DNA of 64,000 nucleotides from a virus. The stretch lies in the IMG/VR virus record IMGVR_UViG_3300049255_000083, positions 1 to 64,000 of that record; one strand, given 5' to 3'. The notes below the pieces were generated by a model. The model searched no databases. It saw nothing but the letters and a program-made list of their open reading frames with translations, and was not told where the DNA came from. Made by a program: the position numbers and the translations under genes. Positions 19,287 through 29,700 of this stretch are shown here, one piece after another (the stretch's first letter is position 1; each line of letters begins with the position of its first letter).

Positions 19287-19439
19287 ATGGTGGCTCCCAA
19301 GAAACGGCAGCGCGTCGAGGGGATCAAAATCCACTTCGATCCGCCGTTGCTCGCATGGCTGCGACTCGAAGCAAAGCGACTCGACGTATCGATCTCCGAG
19401 GTCCTGCGGCGGCTCGTCCGCAAGGAGATGGGCGCGTGA
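19287..19439 (+). CDS. small ribbon-helix-helix-like protein of the TnpB element
   Basis: 50 aa from MVAPKKRQRVEGIK; an ATG at 19251 is an alternative. The pattern IKIHFDPPLLAWLRLEAKRL followed by DVSISEVLRRLVRKEM fits a beta-strand, helix, turn, helix fold, as in CopG/Arc-type DNA-binding proteins. The stop overlaps the GTG of the tnpB reading frame (GTGA at 19436-19439), so the two are translationally coupled. A role as repressor of the element or of tnpB is inferred. Confidence 0.6.
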   Translation: MVAPKKRQRVEGIKIHFDPPLLAWLRLEAKRLDVSISEVLRRLVRKEMGA

Positions 19440-20570
19440 TCCTCGGCCAGCGCATCCGGCTCGATCCGAACAACGTTCAAGCAACGTTCTGCGGCCGGTG
19501 GTAAGCCGAACTGGCGGGCGCTCAACGCCGAGCTGAATGTTCGCAAGGCCACGGACCTCACCTGGATGAAGGAGATCCCCTGGGCGGTCTCGAACAATGC
19601 TCTCCAAGATCTCGACAACGCCTTCTCTCACTTTTTCCGGCGGGTGAAGCTCGGACAGAAGCCAGGCTATCCAAGGTTCAAGTCGAAGAAGCGAAGCACT
19701 CCGTCCTTCGCCATCGAAGCCAGAGCCCTCCGCTTCGATGGGCGCCGCATCAAGCTCCCCAAGCTCGGCTGGGTTCGCACCCGGCAGGAGCTTCGTTTTC
19801 CGGGCAAGATTCTCTCGGCACGATTCACGAAGCGCGCCGGTCACTGGTACGTCTCGATCATGGTCGAGATCGATGAGTCCCGCTGGTCGTATCCCCACCG
19901 TTGCGAAACTCAAGCAGCGGTGGGGATCGATCGTGGAGTCGTCGATCTCGCCGTGCTCTCCAGTGGAGAGAAGATCGAAGCGCCCCGCGTCCTGCGGCAG
20001 TACGAGGACAAGCTGCGACAGCTCAACAAGGAGCTGTCGCGGCGCACCAAAGGAGGTCAGAACTGGCAGAAGACCAAGGCGAAGCTCGGTCGCTTGCACG
20101 AGCGGATCGCCAACATCCGGCGCGACGTGACACACAAGCTCACTACGAGCATCGTGCGTCGCTTCCGATGGATCGGCATCGAGGACCTCTGCGTCAAGGG
20201 CATGGCGCGCACCCGGCTCGCCAAGTCGATCATGGATGCCGCGATGGCCGAGGTTGGACGCCAGCTCAACTACAAGGCGCCGCTCGCCGGAAGCACCATC
20301 GTGCGGGCCGACCGCTTCTACCCGTCGTCGAAGACCTGCTCGGTTTGCGGCGTCGTCTACGCTGACCTCGTGCTCGGCGAGCGACGCTGGACGTGCGACA
20401 CCTGCGGCGCCGATCACGACCGCGACGTGAATGCCGCGAAGAACCTGGAAGCTCTGGCCGCCGCCCTGGCGGTGACAGCCTGTCGTCAAGGGAGCGCTGG
20501 TCCCGATCTTCGGGTCGGAACGAAACTCCCTCTTGGGCAGGAATCGAGCAGCGCTGTTAACTCCGGTTAG
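19436..20570 (+). pseudogene. tnpB: tnpB RNA-guided nuclease gene, 5' disrupted
   Basis: The typical TnpB N-terminus (MILGQRIRLDPNNVQATF...) begins at the GTG at 19436 but hits a stop at 19504. The remainder continues in another frame (GGKPNWRALNAEL...), so bases are missing around 19485-19500. An intact frame from ATG 19566 to 20570 gives 334 aa with all catalytic parts: RuvC D122 (VGIDRGV), E206 (IGIEDL), DRD 285-287 (DRDVNAAKN) and zinc Cys 258, 261, 277 and 280. The lost segment would hold part of the wedge domain that binds RNA and target-adjacent motif, so the protein is probably inactive or altered. It lies antisense to the tail genes, between spike and hub. Confidence 0.8.
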
Positions 20571-20597
20571 CATCGTTCAAGTCTCGAATGGGATCGC
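20480..20597 (+). ncRNA. putative omega RNA (reRNA) and right end of the TnpB element
   Basis: TnpB guide RNAs come from the 3' end of tnpB plus the right end. This stretch can fold (GGGAG...CTCCC around 20490-20530 enclosing CCCGATCTTCGGG). Its last 39 bases (20559-20597) are identical to 1-39. The guide would begin at 20598, exactly at the complement of the hub gene stop codon. The 5' limit given is approximate. Confidence 0.5.
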
Positions 20598-23500
20598 TTA
20601 CCCTGCGTTGCCGCCCGCGTTCGGCGTCTGGGTGCCTTGCGCCTGCTTCGCGCGGAGTTGCTGAAGCTGCAAGCTCTCCGACGCGATCTTCTGCTGGAGC
20701 TTCGTGATCTGTTGCTGGAGGGATGCCACTTGCTGTGGCGTGAGGCTCGCTTGCGTCCGCGTGAGCTGCGCCTGGAGCTGGGCGAGGTCGTTCTGGTCGC
20801 TCGAGAGCTGGGTCGAAAGGGCCGCGATCTGCGTGTTGGCCTGGAGGTTCTGCCCGAAACTGTTCCATGCCTGGCTGATGTTCGCCGCTGACGTCTCGGC
20901 TTGCTGGGCGATGGCGTTTGGATCGCCCGTGGCGAAGCGGCTCGTCGGACTGAACGGCGGCGGGAAATTGCCGAGCGCGGAGTTCGGCCCGACTTGGAGC
21001 GTGCCGTTGGAGCCCGGTTGGGGCGCCTGGTACGAGCCACCTCGAAGCTCCGCCTCGTACTGCTGGTGAGGCGTGTCGAGCGCCATGTAGAGGTTGAAGA
21101 GGAAGTCGTCGATGATGGTCGTGACCTGATCGGGCGAGAGCGAAGCGAGGCTCGGAGATACGCTCGAGCCCGCCTTAGCCGAGGACGCCTGGAGCGCCTG
21201 GTACTGCGAGTTGAGCGAGTCGAACTGGGCTTGATCGGCGGCGAGCGCTTGTTGGGCCTGTTGGATGAGCGCCTGGTCCCCCGACTGCTGCGCCGCCTGG
21301 AGCTGGACCTGGTCGAGTTGGACCTTCTGCTGAGCGGCCGAAATCTGATTCAGCAAGTCGAGCGCTTGCTGCTGCGCTTGGGATGGTTGCGATGTCCCGC
21401 CCGCGATTTGAGGACTCCCCACGGCCGCGAAGGCGTTGGGGTTGTAGAGGGACGTGGGGTCTTCCACCGTGCCGGCGATGGTCGGGAGCAGTTTGTAGCC
21501 CGTCGAGATGAACGCCAGGTCGCTTCGGCCCAGGAGGCACGAGCACTGGGGCTGACCCGAACTCGTGCCGTCTTGCGACCCAAGCTGGTCGACAACGGTC
21601 ATCTCCGCGAGCGTGAGGCCCGCAGCCAGCTCGGACGCCTCGACGCTAGGATAGACCCCCCTCTGTTGGGGGGAGCCGAGGACGGGCAGGTTCGCGAAGT
21701 TCGTCTGCGTGTTGCCGTAGCTTGCCTGCCCTAGCCCCGAGGTCCCATCGACGCTGGGCGTCGTGAAACCCGACGTGCGCAGGTCGTCCGGTTGGAGCTG
21801 GGCGAGAGCGTTCACGGGGTTAGGGTAGCTGTACGTGAGCGACGTGAGGCCCTGGGACTGCGCCGTGAGGGACGCGAAGAGATCCCCACTCAGGGCGACC
21901 TGGATGCTCACGTTCGCCGCCTGATAGTTGTCCTGGCCTCCGACTTGGATGAGCTGCCCATCGCTCAGGCTCAGTCCACGCCCGTATCGGTAGTGTCCGA
22001 TGACCTCGAAGCCGCGCTCGTCGGACACGGGGCGGATCATCGTTGTGGCGTTTTTGACCTTCGGCGTCGTGTCCGTCGTGTTCGATGTTGCAGTGTTGAG
22101 CTTGCCCGCGGGTACGAGCACGAGTTCCCCGATGACGCCCTGGGTTTGCGATTGCGTAGCCGGACTGTTCGCTTTGCCGATGTCGTGCGCATAGACGAAC
22201 GTGCCCGCGGACGTGAGGCCGAACCACGAACGGTTCGTGAGGTGCTTGTCCGTGATCTTCGAGTAGGCGTCCGCGGTCACCCGCGAGAGCTGCTGCTGGG
22301 CTGCCGTGGTTTGGTTCTCGATGACCTTCTGCCGCTGGGCTGCGTTCACACGCTTCGACGTGTTGCCTACGCCAGCGACGTCCTCCCAGTCTCCGATGCT
22401 CCCGGCGTAGGGCTGCAAATACGCCATGACCACGTTCGGGTAGCCGAGGATTCGACCGCTCTGGGGGTCACGGAGAATGAGCGGCTGGTACGGGTTGCTG
22501 TTCGGATTGGCGGCCGTGAGGTCCACGGGATAGGCGGGGACCTCAGCCGCATCCCCAGCCTTGAGGAGGAAGGTTCCTCCGTCCGAGAGCTGGGCCCCCG
22601 TGTACTGAATGCCCGCACCGGCAAGGTTCGCCTTGCCAGGGTTCGTCCCCGTGCCGGGCTTGGCGGCGCTCGGGTTGTAGTTCGTGAGGACGAGTGTCCC
22701 GATGCCCTGTGGCGCCTTGAACTTCTCGCGACGAGCGGTGAGCGTGAGTGTCGTGGTCGCCCGCCCGCCGAACGAGATGTTGTGCGAGATGCCCTGGATG
22801 TACCAAATCTGATCCTTGGGCGCGATGTAGATGGGGAACCCCATGCGCAGCTCGGGACGGAACGGGATAGTCACCGTGCCCCGGTGGCGGCGGGAGTTCA
22901 TTTTGTCGAGCAGGTCGAGCCCGTAATAGAACATGTGCAGGGCGTTGTTGCCCATGAACTCCGAGTTCACCTGCTGCGGACGCCACCCGTACTTGCGGAG
23001 CAGGTGATAGTCCGTGACGTTCGTGAACGGAGTCATCTCCGCCGGCCAACCCCAGTCGGTGTTGCCGGAGTAGTTGCCCTGGATCGTGAGCTGAGTGACG
23101 ACCTCGGCCTCGGAGTCGGAGAAATCCCACTCGATGATGTCGATGTCCTGAATCCACGACACCGGCTTGTTCGAGAGGATGTCGAGATTGTAGAAGGGCG
23201 GCTTGAACACGATGTCGCCCGTCGTGTCCATGTAGAACTCGTAGCCGATCGCCTCCTTGGCGGCGTTGGCAATCTCCAGCTTGGTCTGGAACTCGCTCTG
23301 CCAGAAGTTCACGCCGAGGCTTGCGTTGTTGGTGCGGACCGATGTGACGCTCGGGTCGGTCGGGTCGTAGAGGAGTTGGGCGCCTTCATCGCCACCGTTC
23401 GCCATGCGGACGGTCTTGGACGCGAGTGTGCGCGCGTCGGCTCCGGCATTCTTGCTGTTGAACTGCTTCTCCTGAAGGACGTCGCCCCGCACCGCGACTC

Positions 23501-24218
23501 CCGAGGAGCCGTAGAGCATGAGGTTTCGCGAGACCGCTTGGAACCTCTGCGACCAGTACGCCATGATGTCGGAGAGGGCCGCCATGAAGACAGGGCGCTG
23601 GGGCGAGTCCGTGGTGAGGGTGACGAGCGACCCGCCTCCGATCACGATGTCGCCGTAGGCCTGCTGGGCGAGCGTCCAGATGATGTCGAAGGGGTTAGCC
23701 CCCGAGAACACGTTGCCGTTGAGCGTGATGCCGAACTTGCTCGGGACCGGCGACGTATACGCCGGGTTCACGTTCATCTTGCACAGCTCCCACCACTTGA
23801 GGATGTCGGAGCAGTGGATGGCGACCGAGTGTTCGCCCGAGGAGTACGAGTCGCTGACCTCGGTCACGAGACCCCAGAAGATGGGATAGTACTGCGGCAG
23901 CCCTTCGACGAGGTAGTACCCCTTGGCGTAGATGTTCACCTCCATCATCGGGGAGATGACCGGCACGTTGTCGAAGTAGAAATCGTCGATCGTGTGGCGC
24001 GGAACCGAGAGGCTGATGGAAGCCGAGCCGGGCACGCTATCGATCGAGAGATCGACCTGGATGCTCGTGATGTACTTGTTGATGTCGAACGAGCTGTTGC
24101 ACGTGGGGCAGCCGACGACCTGGGTGCTGTTGTTGATGAGCACGATGGCGTCCGGCGCCGTGACCACCACTTGGCGGGCGTTCGGCTGGAAAGTGCCTTG
24201 GAACGGACTACGGGCCAT
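20598..24218 (-). CDS. baseplate hub protein (gp27 / gpD-like)
   Basis: 1206 aa. The N-terminal ~500 residues hold hub-type features: a CPTCNSSFD start region, SIQVDLSIDSVPGSASISLS, an FDNVPVISPMMEVNIYAKG strand and an IFWGLVTEVSDSYSSG motif. These are typical of the tube-like hub domains that close the end of the tail tube and hold the spike. The C-terminal third is Gln/Ala-rich with two likely coiled coils (about residues 965-1010 and 1130-1195). Its start shares a base with the stop of the lysozyme-bearing gene, and it directly precedes the spike apart from the TnpB insertion. It is about twice the length of typical hubs. Confidence 0.75.
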   Translation of the reverse strand: MARSPFQGTFQPNARQVVVTAPDAIVLINNSTQVVGCPTCNSSFDINKYITSIQVDLSIDSVPGSASISLSVPRHTIDDFYFDNVPVISPMMEVNIYAKGYYLVEGLPQYYPIFWGLVTEVSDSYSSGEHSVAIHCSDILKWWELCKMNVNPAYTSPVPSKFGITLNGNVFSGANPFDIIWTLAQQAYGDIVIGGGSLVTLTTDSPQRPVFMAALSDIMAYWSQRFQAVSRNLMLYGSSGVAVRGDVLQEKQFNSKNAGADARTLASKTVRMANGGDEGAQLLYDPTDPSVTSVRTNNASLGVNFWQSEFQTKLEIANAAKEAIGYEFYMDTTGDIVFKPPFYNLDILSNKPVSWIQDIDIIEWDFSDSEAEVVTQLTIQGNYSGNTDWGWPAEMTPFTNVTDYHLLRKYGWRPQQVNSEFMGNNALHMFYYGLDLLDKMNSRRHRGTVTIPFRPELRMGFPIYIAPKDQIWYIQGISHNISFGGRATTTLTLTARREKFKAPQGIGTLVLTNYNPSAAKPGTGTNPGKANLAGAGIQYTGAQLSDGGTFLLKAGDAAEVPAYPVDLTAANPNSNPYQPLILRDPQSGRILGYPNVVMAYLQPYAGSIGDWEDVAGVGNTSKRVNAAQRQKVIENQTTAAQQQLSRVTADAYSKITDKHLTNRSWFGLTSAGTFVYAHDIGKANSPATQSQTQGVIGELVLVPAGKLNTATSNTTDTTPKVKNATTMIRPVSDERGFEVIGHYRYGRGLSLSDGQLIQVGGQDNYQAANVSIQVALSGDLFASLTAQSQGLTSLTYSYPNPVNALAQLQPDDLRTSGFTTPSVDGTSGLGQASYGNTQTNFANLPVLGSPQQRGVYPSVEASELAAGLTLAEMTVVDQLGSQDGTSSGQPQCSCLLGRSDLAFISTGYKLLPTIAGTVEDPTSLYNPNAFAAVGSPQIAGGTSQPSQAQQQALDLLNQISAAQQKVQLDQVQLQAAQQSGDQALIQQAQQALAADQAQFDSLNSQYQALQASSAKAGSSVSPSLASLSPDQVTTIIDDFLFNLYMALDTPHQQYEAELRGGSYQAPQPGSNGTLQVGPNSALGNFPPPFSPTSRFATGDPNAIAQQAETSAANISQAWNSFGQNLQANTQIAALSTQLSSDQNDLAQLQAQLTRTQASLTPQQVASLQQQITKLQQKIASESLQLQQLRAKQAQGTQTPNAGGNAG

Positions 24219-25942
24219 CAGCCACCACCGAGCGTGGCCCCAAACTGCTCACGCTCGGCCTCCTGGGTTTGGGTCTCTTGAAGTTGTGACACCGGACCGC
24301 CGCCGCTTTGCCCGACGTTGGCGCCGTAGGAGATGGAGTTCAACGCCGTGGCCTCGGGGTCGCTCTGCGTGGGGGCCGTTCCCGCTTGCGGGGTGATGCC
24401 CTGTTTCGGCGTGGTGCTCACGGGCGGCTGGAAAGCGAGTTGCGGGTCCTGCTGAGTGTCGAGAACGAACCACGCACGCACCGTGAAGCTGAACGAGTAT
24501 TCGAGAGCGTAGGGGGCCTCGTCGGACTCGGTGATGCTGAAGTTGTCGAACGAGCCGATGTAGAGGATGTGGTCGTAGTAGAGGTAGATCGAGCCGAGCG
24601 TCGCGAGGTTGACCTTCGTCACCTGCGGCGTGCTCGGATTGATGTAGTCCTGCGTCCAGATGCCCGCGTTGCTCTTGTAAAGGAGGTAGAGCGACAGGAA
24701 GTTCTGGTACGAGGTCGAGAAGTTGCGCGCCATGCGCGTGATGCCTGGTCCGGCCGAGGCGCTTCCAGCGTTGTCGAGGCCGGGCGGCGCGGAGTCGATG
24801 GCGTAGAACGCGGCGATCTTGCCGGAGCCTTCGATCTTGTCGAGGTTCTCGCCCCAGTGCTCGATGATGGGACCGTTGCGACCCCAGTTGCCGTCCGCCG
24901 TGATCTTCTCGAGGGAGTTCTTGAAGCTGCGCGGATTGACGAGGAGCCGCAGAGGCGGGGTCGCCGCCATCTGATTGATGCGGTTCGTGAGGTCCGTGAT
25001 CTGGGCTTGCTGCTGCGCGAAAAACTGCTGCCCTAGATCCGACTGATTCAGATTCTGGTTGGCAACGGAGTCGTTCTGCTGTGCCGCGATCTGGGCGTTC
25101 GAGGAGCCGCCTTGGGTGTTCCACGAGTCCTCGTTGGGGACATCCGACTGCACGGACGTTTGCCCATTGCCCGGCGTGTCCGGCTTGCTGAACAGCACGC
25201 CCTCATCTTGGCGCCGAGCGAGGAGCGCCGGATTCACGGCGCCCGTCGTGTCGTGGACGTACTGCCCGAAGAGACCAACTGCCGCGTCGTAGTTGTTCGA
25301 GTTGAGCGCGTTTGCGATGGGACGGGGGACGCTCCCGAGGTTGTAGGCGAGTGATGTCAACGCATCGAATTGATTTTGGGTGAGCGGCGCCGACACCGAC
25401 TGCTTGACCCGCTGCTGGTACTTGGCGGTGTCACTCAGCAGAAGCTGCTGGCCTTGGGCGCGGGTGATGGGCGGGTTGAACGACTCCCCAGGCTGGATCT
25501 GATGCCCGTAGCCGATGGAGAACGTCTTGTCCTGACCCGGCGGGTCCGCGTAGGGGTTCGGGCTGAACCCCTCGTGGTTCGCGATGAAAGTGAGGCCCTT
25601 CGGAGAGAGGCTCGTGGCCGTGCCGCCCGCGCCGGAGACGCCAGGATTGAGGCTCGCCAGGCCGCTGCCGGGTGGGGACGTGTTGCTGAGCGAAGCGACG
25701 CTCGCTTCGCGGGAAATGAGCCGGCCCGTAGGAAGCGGCGGGGCGATGAGTCCGACGACGAACGGTAGGGTGTTGAAATTGTCGGGCGGCTGAACGTCCG
25801 TGAGCGGCAGATACAGCGTGCTGTCGCTGTCATTGTTCGTGATGAGCGAGCTGTACCTCGTGAGCAGATCGTAGACGAGCGGCGGGTAGAAACCGGCCGT
25901 CTGCTGAATTTGCTCGTCGATGGAGGGGCTCGTGTTTGCCAT
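24218..25942 (-). CDS. tail protein with embedded GH24 lysozyme domain
   Basis: 574 aa. Residues about 113-253 are a T4-type (GH24) muramidase: catalytic E124 in NHEGF, D133 nine residues on (as E11/D20 in T4 lysozyme), SIGYGH, QFDALTSLAYNLG, and the closing RRQDEGVLF. It would cut peptidoglycan during DNA entry. Residues about 330-500 form a second domain (LLVNPRSFKNSL...IIEHWGENLDKIEGSGKIAAFY) clearly related to the whole of the next gene, 25946-26716. So this is a tail protein that has gained a lysozyme. It lies between tape measure and hub, where tail lysozymes commonly occur. Confidence 0.85.
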   Translation of the reverse strand: MANTSPSIDEQIQQTAGFYPPLVYDLLTRYSSLITNNDSDSTLYLPLTDVQPPDNFNTLPFVVGLIAPPLPTGRLISREASVASLSNTSPPGSGLASLNPGVSGAGGTATSLSPKGLTFIANHEGFSPNPYADPPGQDKTFSIGYGHQIQPGESFNPPITRAQGQQLLLSDTAKYQQRVKQSVSAPLTQNQFDALTSLAYNLGSVPRPIANALNSNNYDAAVGLFGQYVHDTTGAVNPALLARRQDEGVLFSKPDTPGNGQTSVQSDVPNEDSWNTQGGSSNAQIAAQQNDSVANQNLNQSDLGQQFFAQQQAQITDLTNRINQMAATPPLRLLVNPRSFKNSLEKITADGNWGRNGPIIEHWGENLDKIEGSGKIAAFYAIDSAPPGLDNAGSASAGPGITRMARNFSTSYQNFLSLYLLYKSNAGIWTQDYINPSTPQVTKVNLATLGSIYLYYDHILYIGSFDNFSITESDEAPYALEYSFSFTVRAWFVLDTQQDPQLAFQPPVSTTPKQGITPQAGTAPTQSDPEATALNSISYGANVGQSGGGPVSQLQETQTQEAEREQFGATLGGG

Positions 25943-25945
25943 GGC

Positions 25946-26716
25946 TCAGCGGGACGTAAGTGCGGCGGCCTGCGCCGCGAGGGCTTGGTTCGCTTGGTTC
26001 TGAGCGATCGTGTTGGCGGCGTTGGCCCCGGTGGCGCTCGCCGGACCCGCGTTGACCTGGATGTTCTGGACCTGGAACGGCGGGTACACCCCGACGAGGT
26101 TCGTCGAGGTGCCGAGTCCCGTGTTGCCGATGACGCCGGGGATCTGGAGGATGGTCTGCTCGACCTTGAAGTTCCACGAGATGCTGAACGTGAACGGCGA
26201 GCCGTCCGTCTCTTCGCTCTCGAACGACGAGAAGTACCCGAGGTACAGACCCTTGTCGTACATGAGCATGACGTTGCCCTTGAGCACGACGTTGCCGTAA
26301 GGGTCGTAGACGTCACCGTTGTTGCGATAGAGGTCGTGCAAGTCGCGGTAGCGGTCCCACGCGATGGTGGACTGCCGGAGCACAGAGGACGTGCCCGTGT
26401 AGAGGTTCATGAAGGCGCCGGTCGAGCCGTCCGCCGAAATCTCCGTCAGCTCGTCGCCCCAGTGCTGCTCGACGAACCCGCCCCGCGTCTGAATGACTTC
26501 CTTCTTCTTCGTCGCGCTCTCGTTGAAGTTGGCCGGGTTCACGTGCATCACGAGCGCGTGCGGCATGAGCGCCATCATCGCGTTCAAGGGGCTCGTGATC
26601 TGGAACGCCATCGGGATCGTTCCGCTTTTGACCGTCGCCGGATGCCGGTAGAACGGCGATGTGGTCGGCGCCGGGTTGGCCTGGAAGTCGTAGTTGGCGG
26701 ACGGGATCGTCGGCAT
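25946..26716 (-). CDS. tail protein, paralogue of the lysozyme-bearing protein
   Basis: 256 aa. The core (VMHVNPANFNESATKKKEVI, then FVEQHWGDELTEISADGSTGAFMN, then a GNVVLKGNVMLMYDKGLYLGYFSSFE beta block) aligns by eye with the C-terminal domain of the 24218-25942 protein but lacks the lysozyme. The C-terminal 50 residues are Ala/Asn/Gln-rich. It lies between tape measure and lysozyme gene with 3-base gaps. A tail-tip or hub-proximal connector role is likely. Confidence 0.6.
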   Translation of the reverse strand: MPTIPSANYDFQANPAPTTSPFYRHPATVKSGTIPMAFQITSPLNAMMALMPHALVMHVNPANFNESATKKKEVIQTRGGFVEQHWGDELTEISADGSTGAFMNLYTGTSSVLRQSTIAWDRYRDLHDLYRNNGDVYDPYGNVVLKGNVMLMYDKGLYLGYFSSFESEETDGSPFTFSISWNFKVEQTILQIPGVIGNTGLGTSTNLVGVYPPFQVQNIQVNAGPASATGANAANTIAQNQANQALAAQAAALTSR

Positions 26717-26719
26717 GGC

Positions 26720-29700
26720 TTACCGCTTCGTCCTGTTCCGCTCGTGGTTCGCGATCTGATTCTGAGCGCGGGCGTCGATGATGCGGGCCAGGTCGCCCTT
26801 CAACCGCAGCTCGACGACCTGGCCACCTGCGGCTGCGCCGACCGTAGCGCCGCCCGTTCGTGCAACAGGGGCGAGGCCCGCAACGGGGTTCTGCTGGTAG
26901 TACTGCGACGCGACCCGGCTGAAGCTCTTGAGGTCTCCCATCGTGGTGCCTTGCTCGTCAGCCGTCTGCGCCCACTTCGAGACGGCGTCCGCGTTCGTGA
27001 GCATGGCGTAATCGAAAAGGGCGTCGCTCGCGGCGTCGTACACGCCATCCGTGATGACCTTTTTGACGTTGTTCTCGAGGAACGGCCGGTCGATCTTGAT
27101 CCCACGGAACCGGAGCGCCCGATAAATGTCATCGAGAGAGCCCCCATGCTCGTCGAGAGCGTCCTGGGTCTCTTCGTCCCGCTTCTCGGCATGCGTGTCG
27201 TGGACGTAGATGGAGTGCGGCGTGAGCATCTTCTGCGCGGCGATAGCCGTCTCAGGCGGATTGGCGTCTTCAATGGCCTTCTGCATCTTGTCTAGGCCAC
27301 CCACCATCTGCGCGGCGATAACCGTCTCAGGCGGATTGGCGGCTTCAATGGCCTTCTGCATCTTGTCTAGGCCACCCACCATCGCCTGGAACGGGAACTG
27401 GTTCATCGCCTCCTTCATCGCGTCGCCGATGACGGCGGGGTCGATGCCGGCTTGAGACATCGCGTCCGTGACGTCCCCGGTGAACGCGGGGTTCTGCTTC
27501 AGCTCATCGAGCTTCTTCTGGACCTTGTCGAAATCCTGCTCACTCAGCTTGCCCTTGATGATCTTGAGGGCGTCATCCGAGCTGATGTTCTTGAGCGTCA
27601 GCTTCTTCATTTCGTTGAAATGCGCCTTCGCAAGGGCAAGCTCGGCCGAGAGCTGTGCCTTCTGATCGGCCGGCGTCTTGGGGTCGTCGAGCTTCTTCTG
27701 GAGGTTGGTCATCTTCTCGACCTGCTTGTCGATGGCCTGACCCATCTTGCCGAACGTGCCCTTTTGCAGCTCCTCGCGCATCTTGCACGTGTCGCCCTGA
27801 GCCTTGCCGAAGGCACTGATCAGTTCCGAGTTGCCGGACTTCTGAACCATGCGGCTCTCTTGGAGCTGTTCACGACGGCTCTTGGTGTTGTCACCCCCGA
27901 CAACCTTGTCCACCAGGTCCAAGAGGGCGTCATACGTGTCGGACAGGATCTTGTAGAGCTGGTTCATCACGAAATCGACGAGGATGCCGATCTTGTCCTG
28001 CACGCTCGTCTGGAACTTAGAGGTCTCCTTCTGGAAATCGATTTCCGTTTTGCCGTCTTGGAGCAGGCGCTTCTGGTCGGCCGACATGGCGTCCCACACC
28101 TGCTTGGCCTTAAAGTCGCGTAGCTTCTTAGCCGCGGCGCCGGCAGTGCCGTCGATTTTGAGGGCCTTGAGAGCGTCCGTCTCGGAGTCAGTAAGCTCGA
28201 TCCCCTTCTCGAGCTTGTGTGCCAGGTCCGCCTGCATCTGCTCGACGGCCATGTTGAGTTTCGCGAAGGCGTCTTGCTGCTCGTCCGAGACGCCCATGGC
28301 CTGCTCAGCACCAAGACGCTCGACCCCCTTCAGCTCCTCGAATTTCTTTCCGAACATCTTCATCGACTCGGACTGGAGCTGCTCCATCGTGTCAAACGGG
28401 TCGAGGTTTCCGATGGCGCTGGCCAGGTCCACGGGCGTGCCCGCAACGATCTTGCTCTGCTGGCGGGCGGCTTCGTAGATGGCCTTCTTCGTGTCGTCGG
28501 TCATGCCCTCGCCGTTGTCGGCGATCCACTTGGCGAGTTCCTTGTCCGACTTCTTCAGGACCTGCTTCAGGATCTGCGGGTCCAGCTCCTGTCCGGTCTC
28601 CGCCCCGATACGACCAGCGAGCCCTTCGAGCTTCTTATCGAAGCTCTTCATGTAATCGGCCGAACCGCGACCTCCCATGAGAACGTGCTTCGTGCGCTCC
28701 CCGAGGCCCTGATTCTTGAAAAATCCCGTGACGCCTTGAAGGAACTTCTGAGCATCGCGCGGGCTCATTGCCTTGCCCAGGCCGATCATCACCTTCGTGA
28801 TGTCCTCCATGCGAAGGGTGAACAGCGTGAGGTCGCCGGAAAAACCTCGGATGATGTTGAAGAACTTGTTGGTCGCGATGCCCGCTTCTTCAGCACCACG
28901 GATCATGTACTGGAACGACGTCTCGACATCGACGAGGTTCATACCGAGATCGGTCATCATCTCGCCCTCGAGCTGACCGATCTCTTGGAGACTCACGCCG
29001 AATGCAAGGGAGTACGCGACGGACATCTGCGTGAGCTTGCTCCAATCGGAGGCGTAGCCCGCGGCACCTTTCGAGTCCTTGCCGACCTGCTTGAACGACT
29101 CGTCGAGCTTTTTCAGGCTGACGCCCTCGGCCGTGATGGCGTTGAGGACAGCCTGGTGGGTCTCCTTGTTGATGCCCCAGTCGAGATTGTCGAGACTCGT
29201 CGCCTGGTCACGAATCTTCGTGAGCGTGTCTTCGAGATCCTGCGCGCCTGCCCCGACCGACTTCAGATTCTTGTGGAGGAACTCGGAGCTGCCAGCGGTC
29301 GATAGGATGTTCTTGTTGAACTCCTTTGCGCCCGCTTCGGCGTCGATGAGAAGCTGAACGATGGACGCGATGGCGCCTGCGGCCATCGAGAGGATCGGCC
29401 CGAGCGTTTTGAGCGTGGTGCCGAGTTTGCCGATGATGTCCCCCATCTTGCCCATCGCCCCGCCGCCACCGCCGGCTGCGGACATCTTGGCCCCGAGCTT
29501 CCCGAGACCGCCACCCACCGCCCCGAATCCGCGACCCAGGATCTTGCCCGCGAGCTTCGCCATCGTGGGCACGTCTTTGGAGAGAACCGCCTTGAGCGGC
29601 GCCGAGATCAGGTCACCGATCTCCTCCCCGGCGTCGAGGGCCGCATCGGTGACCTCCTTGGGGTCGAACTCGAACTTCTCTTTGATCTCCTCGCTCCCCT

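Noticed and set aside
19239-20573. 444-aa minus-strand ORF opposite tnpB
   Set aside because: The plus strand encodes all TnpB motifs; the minus frame has no recognisable protein and is a shadow.
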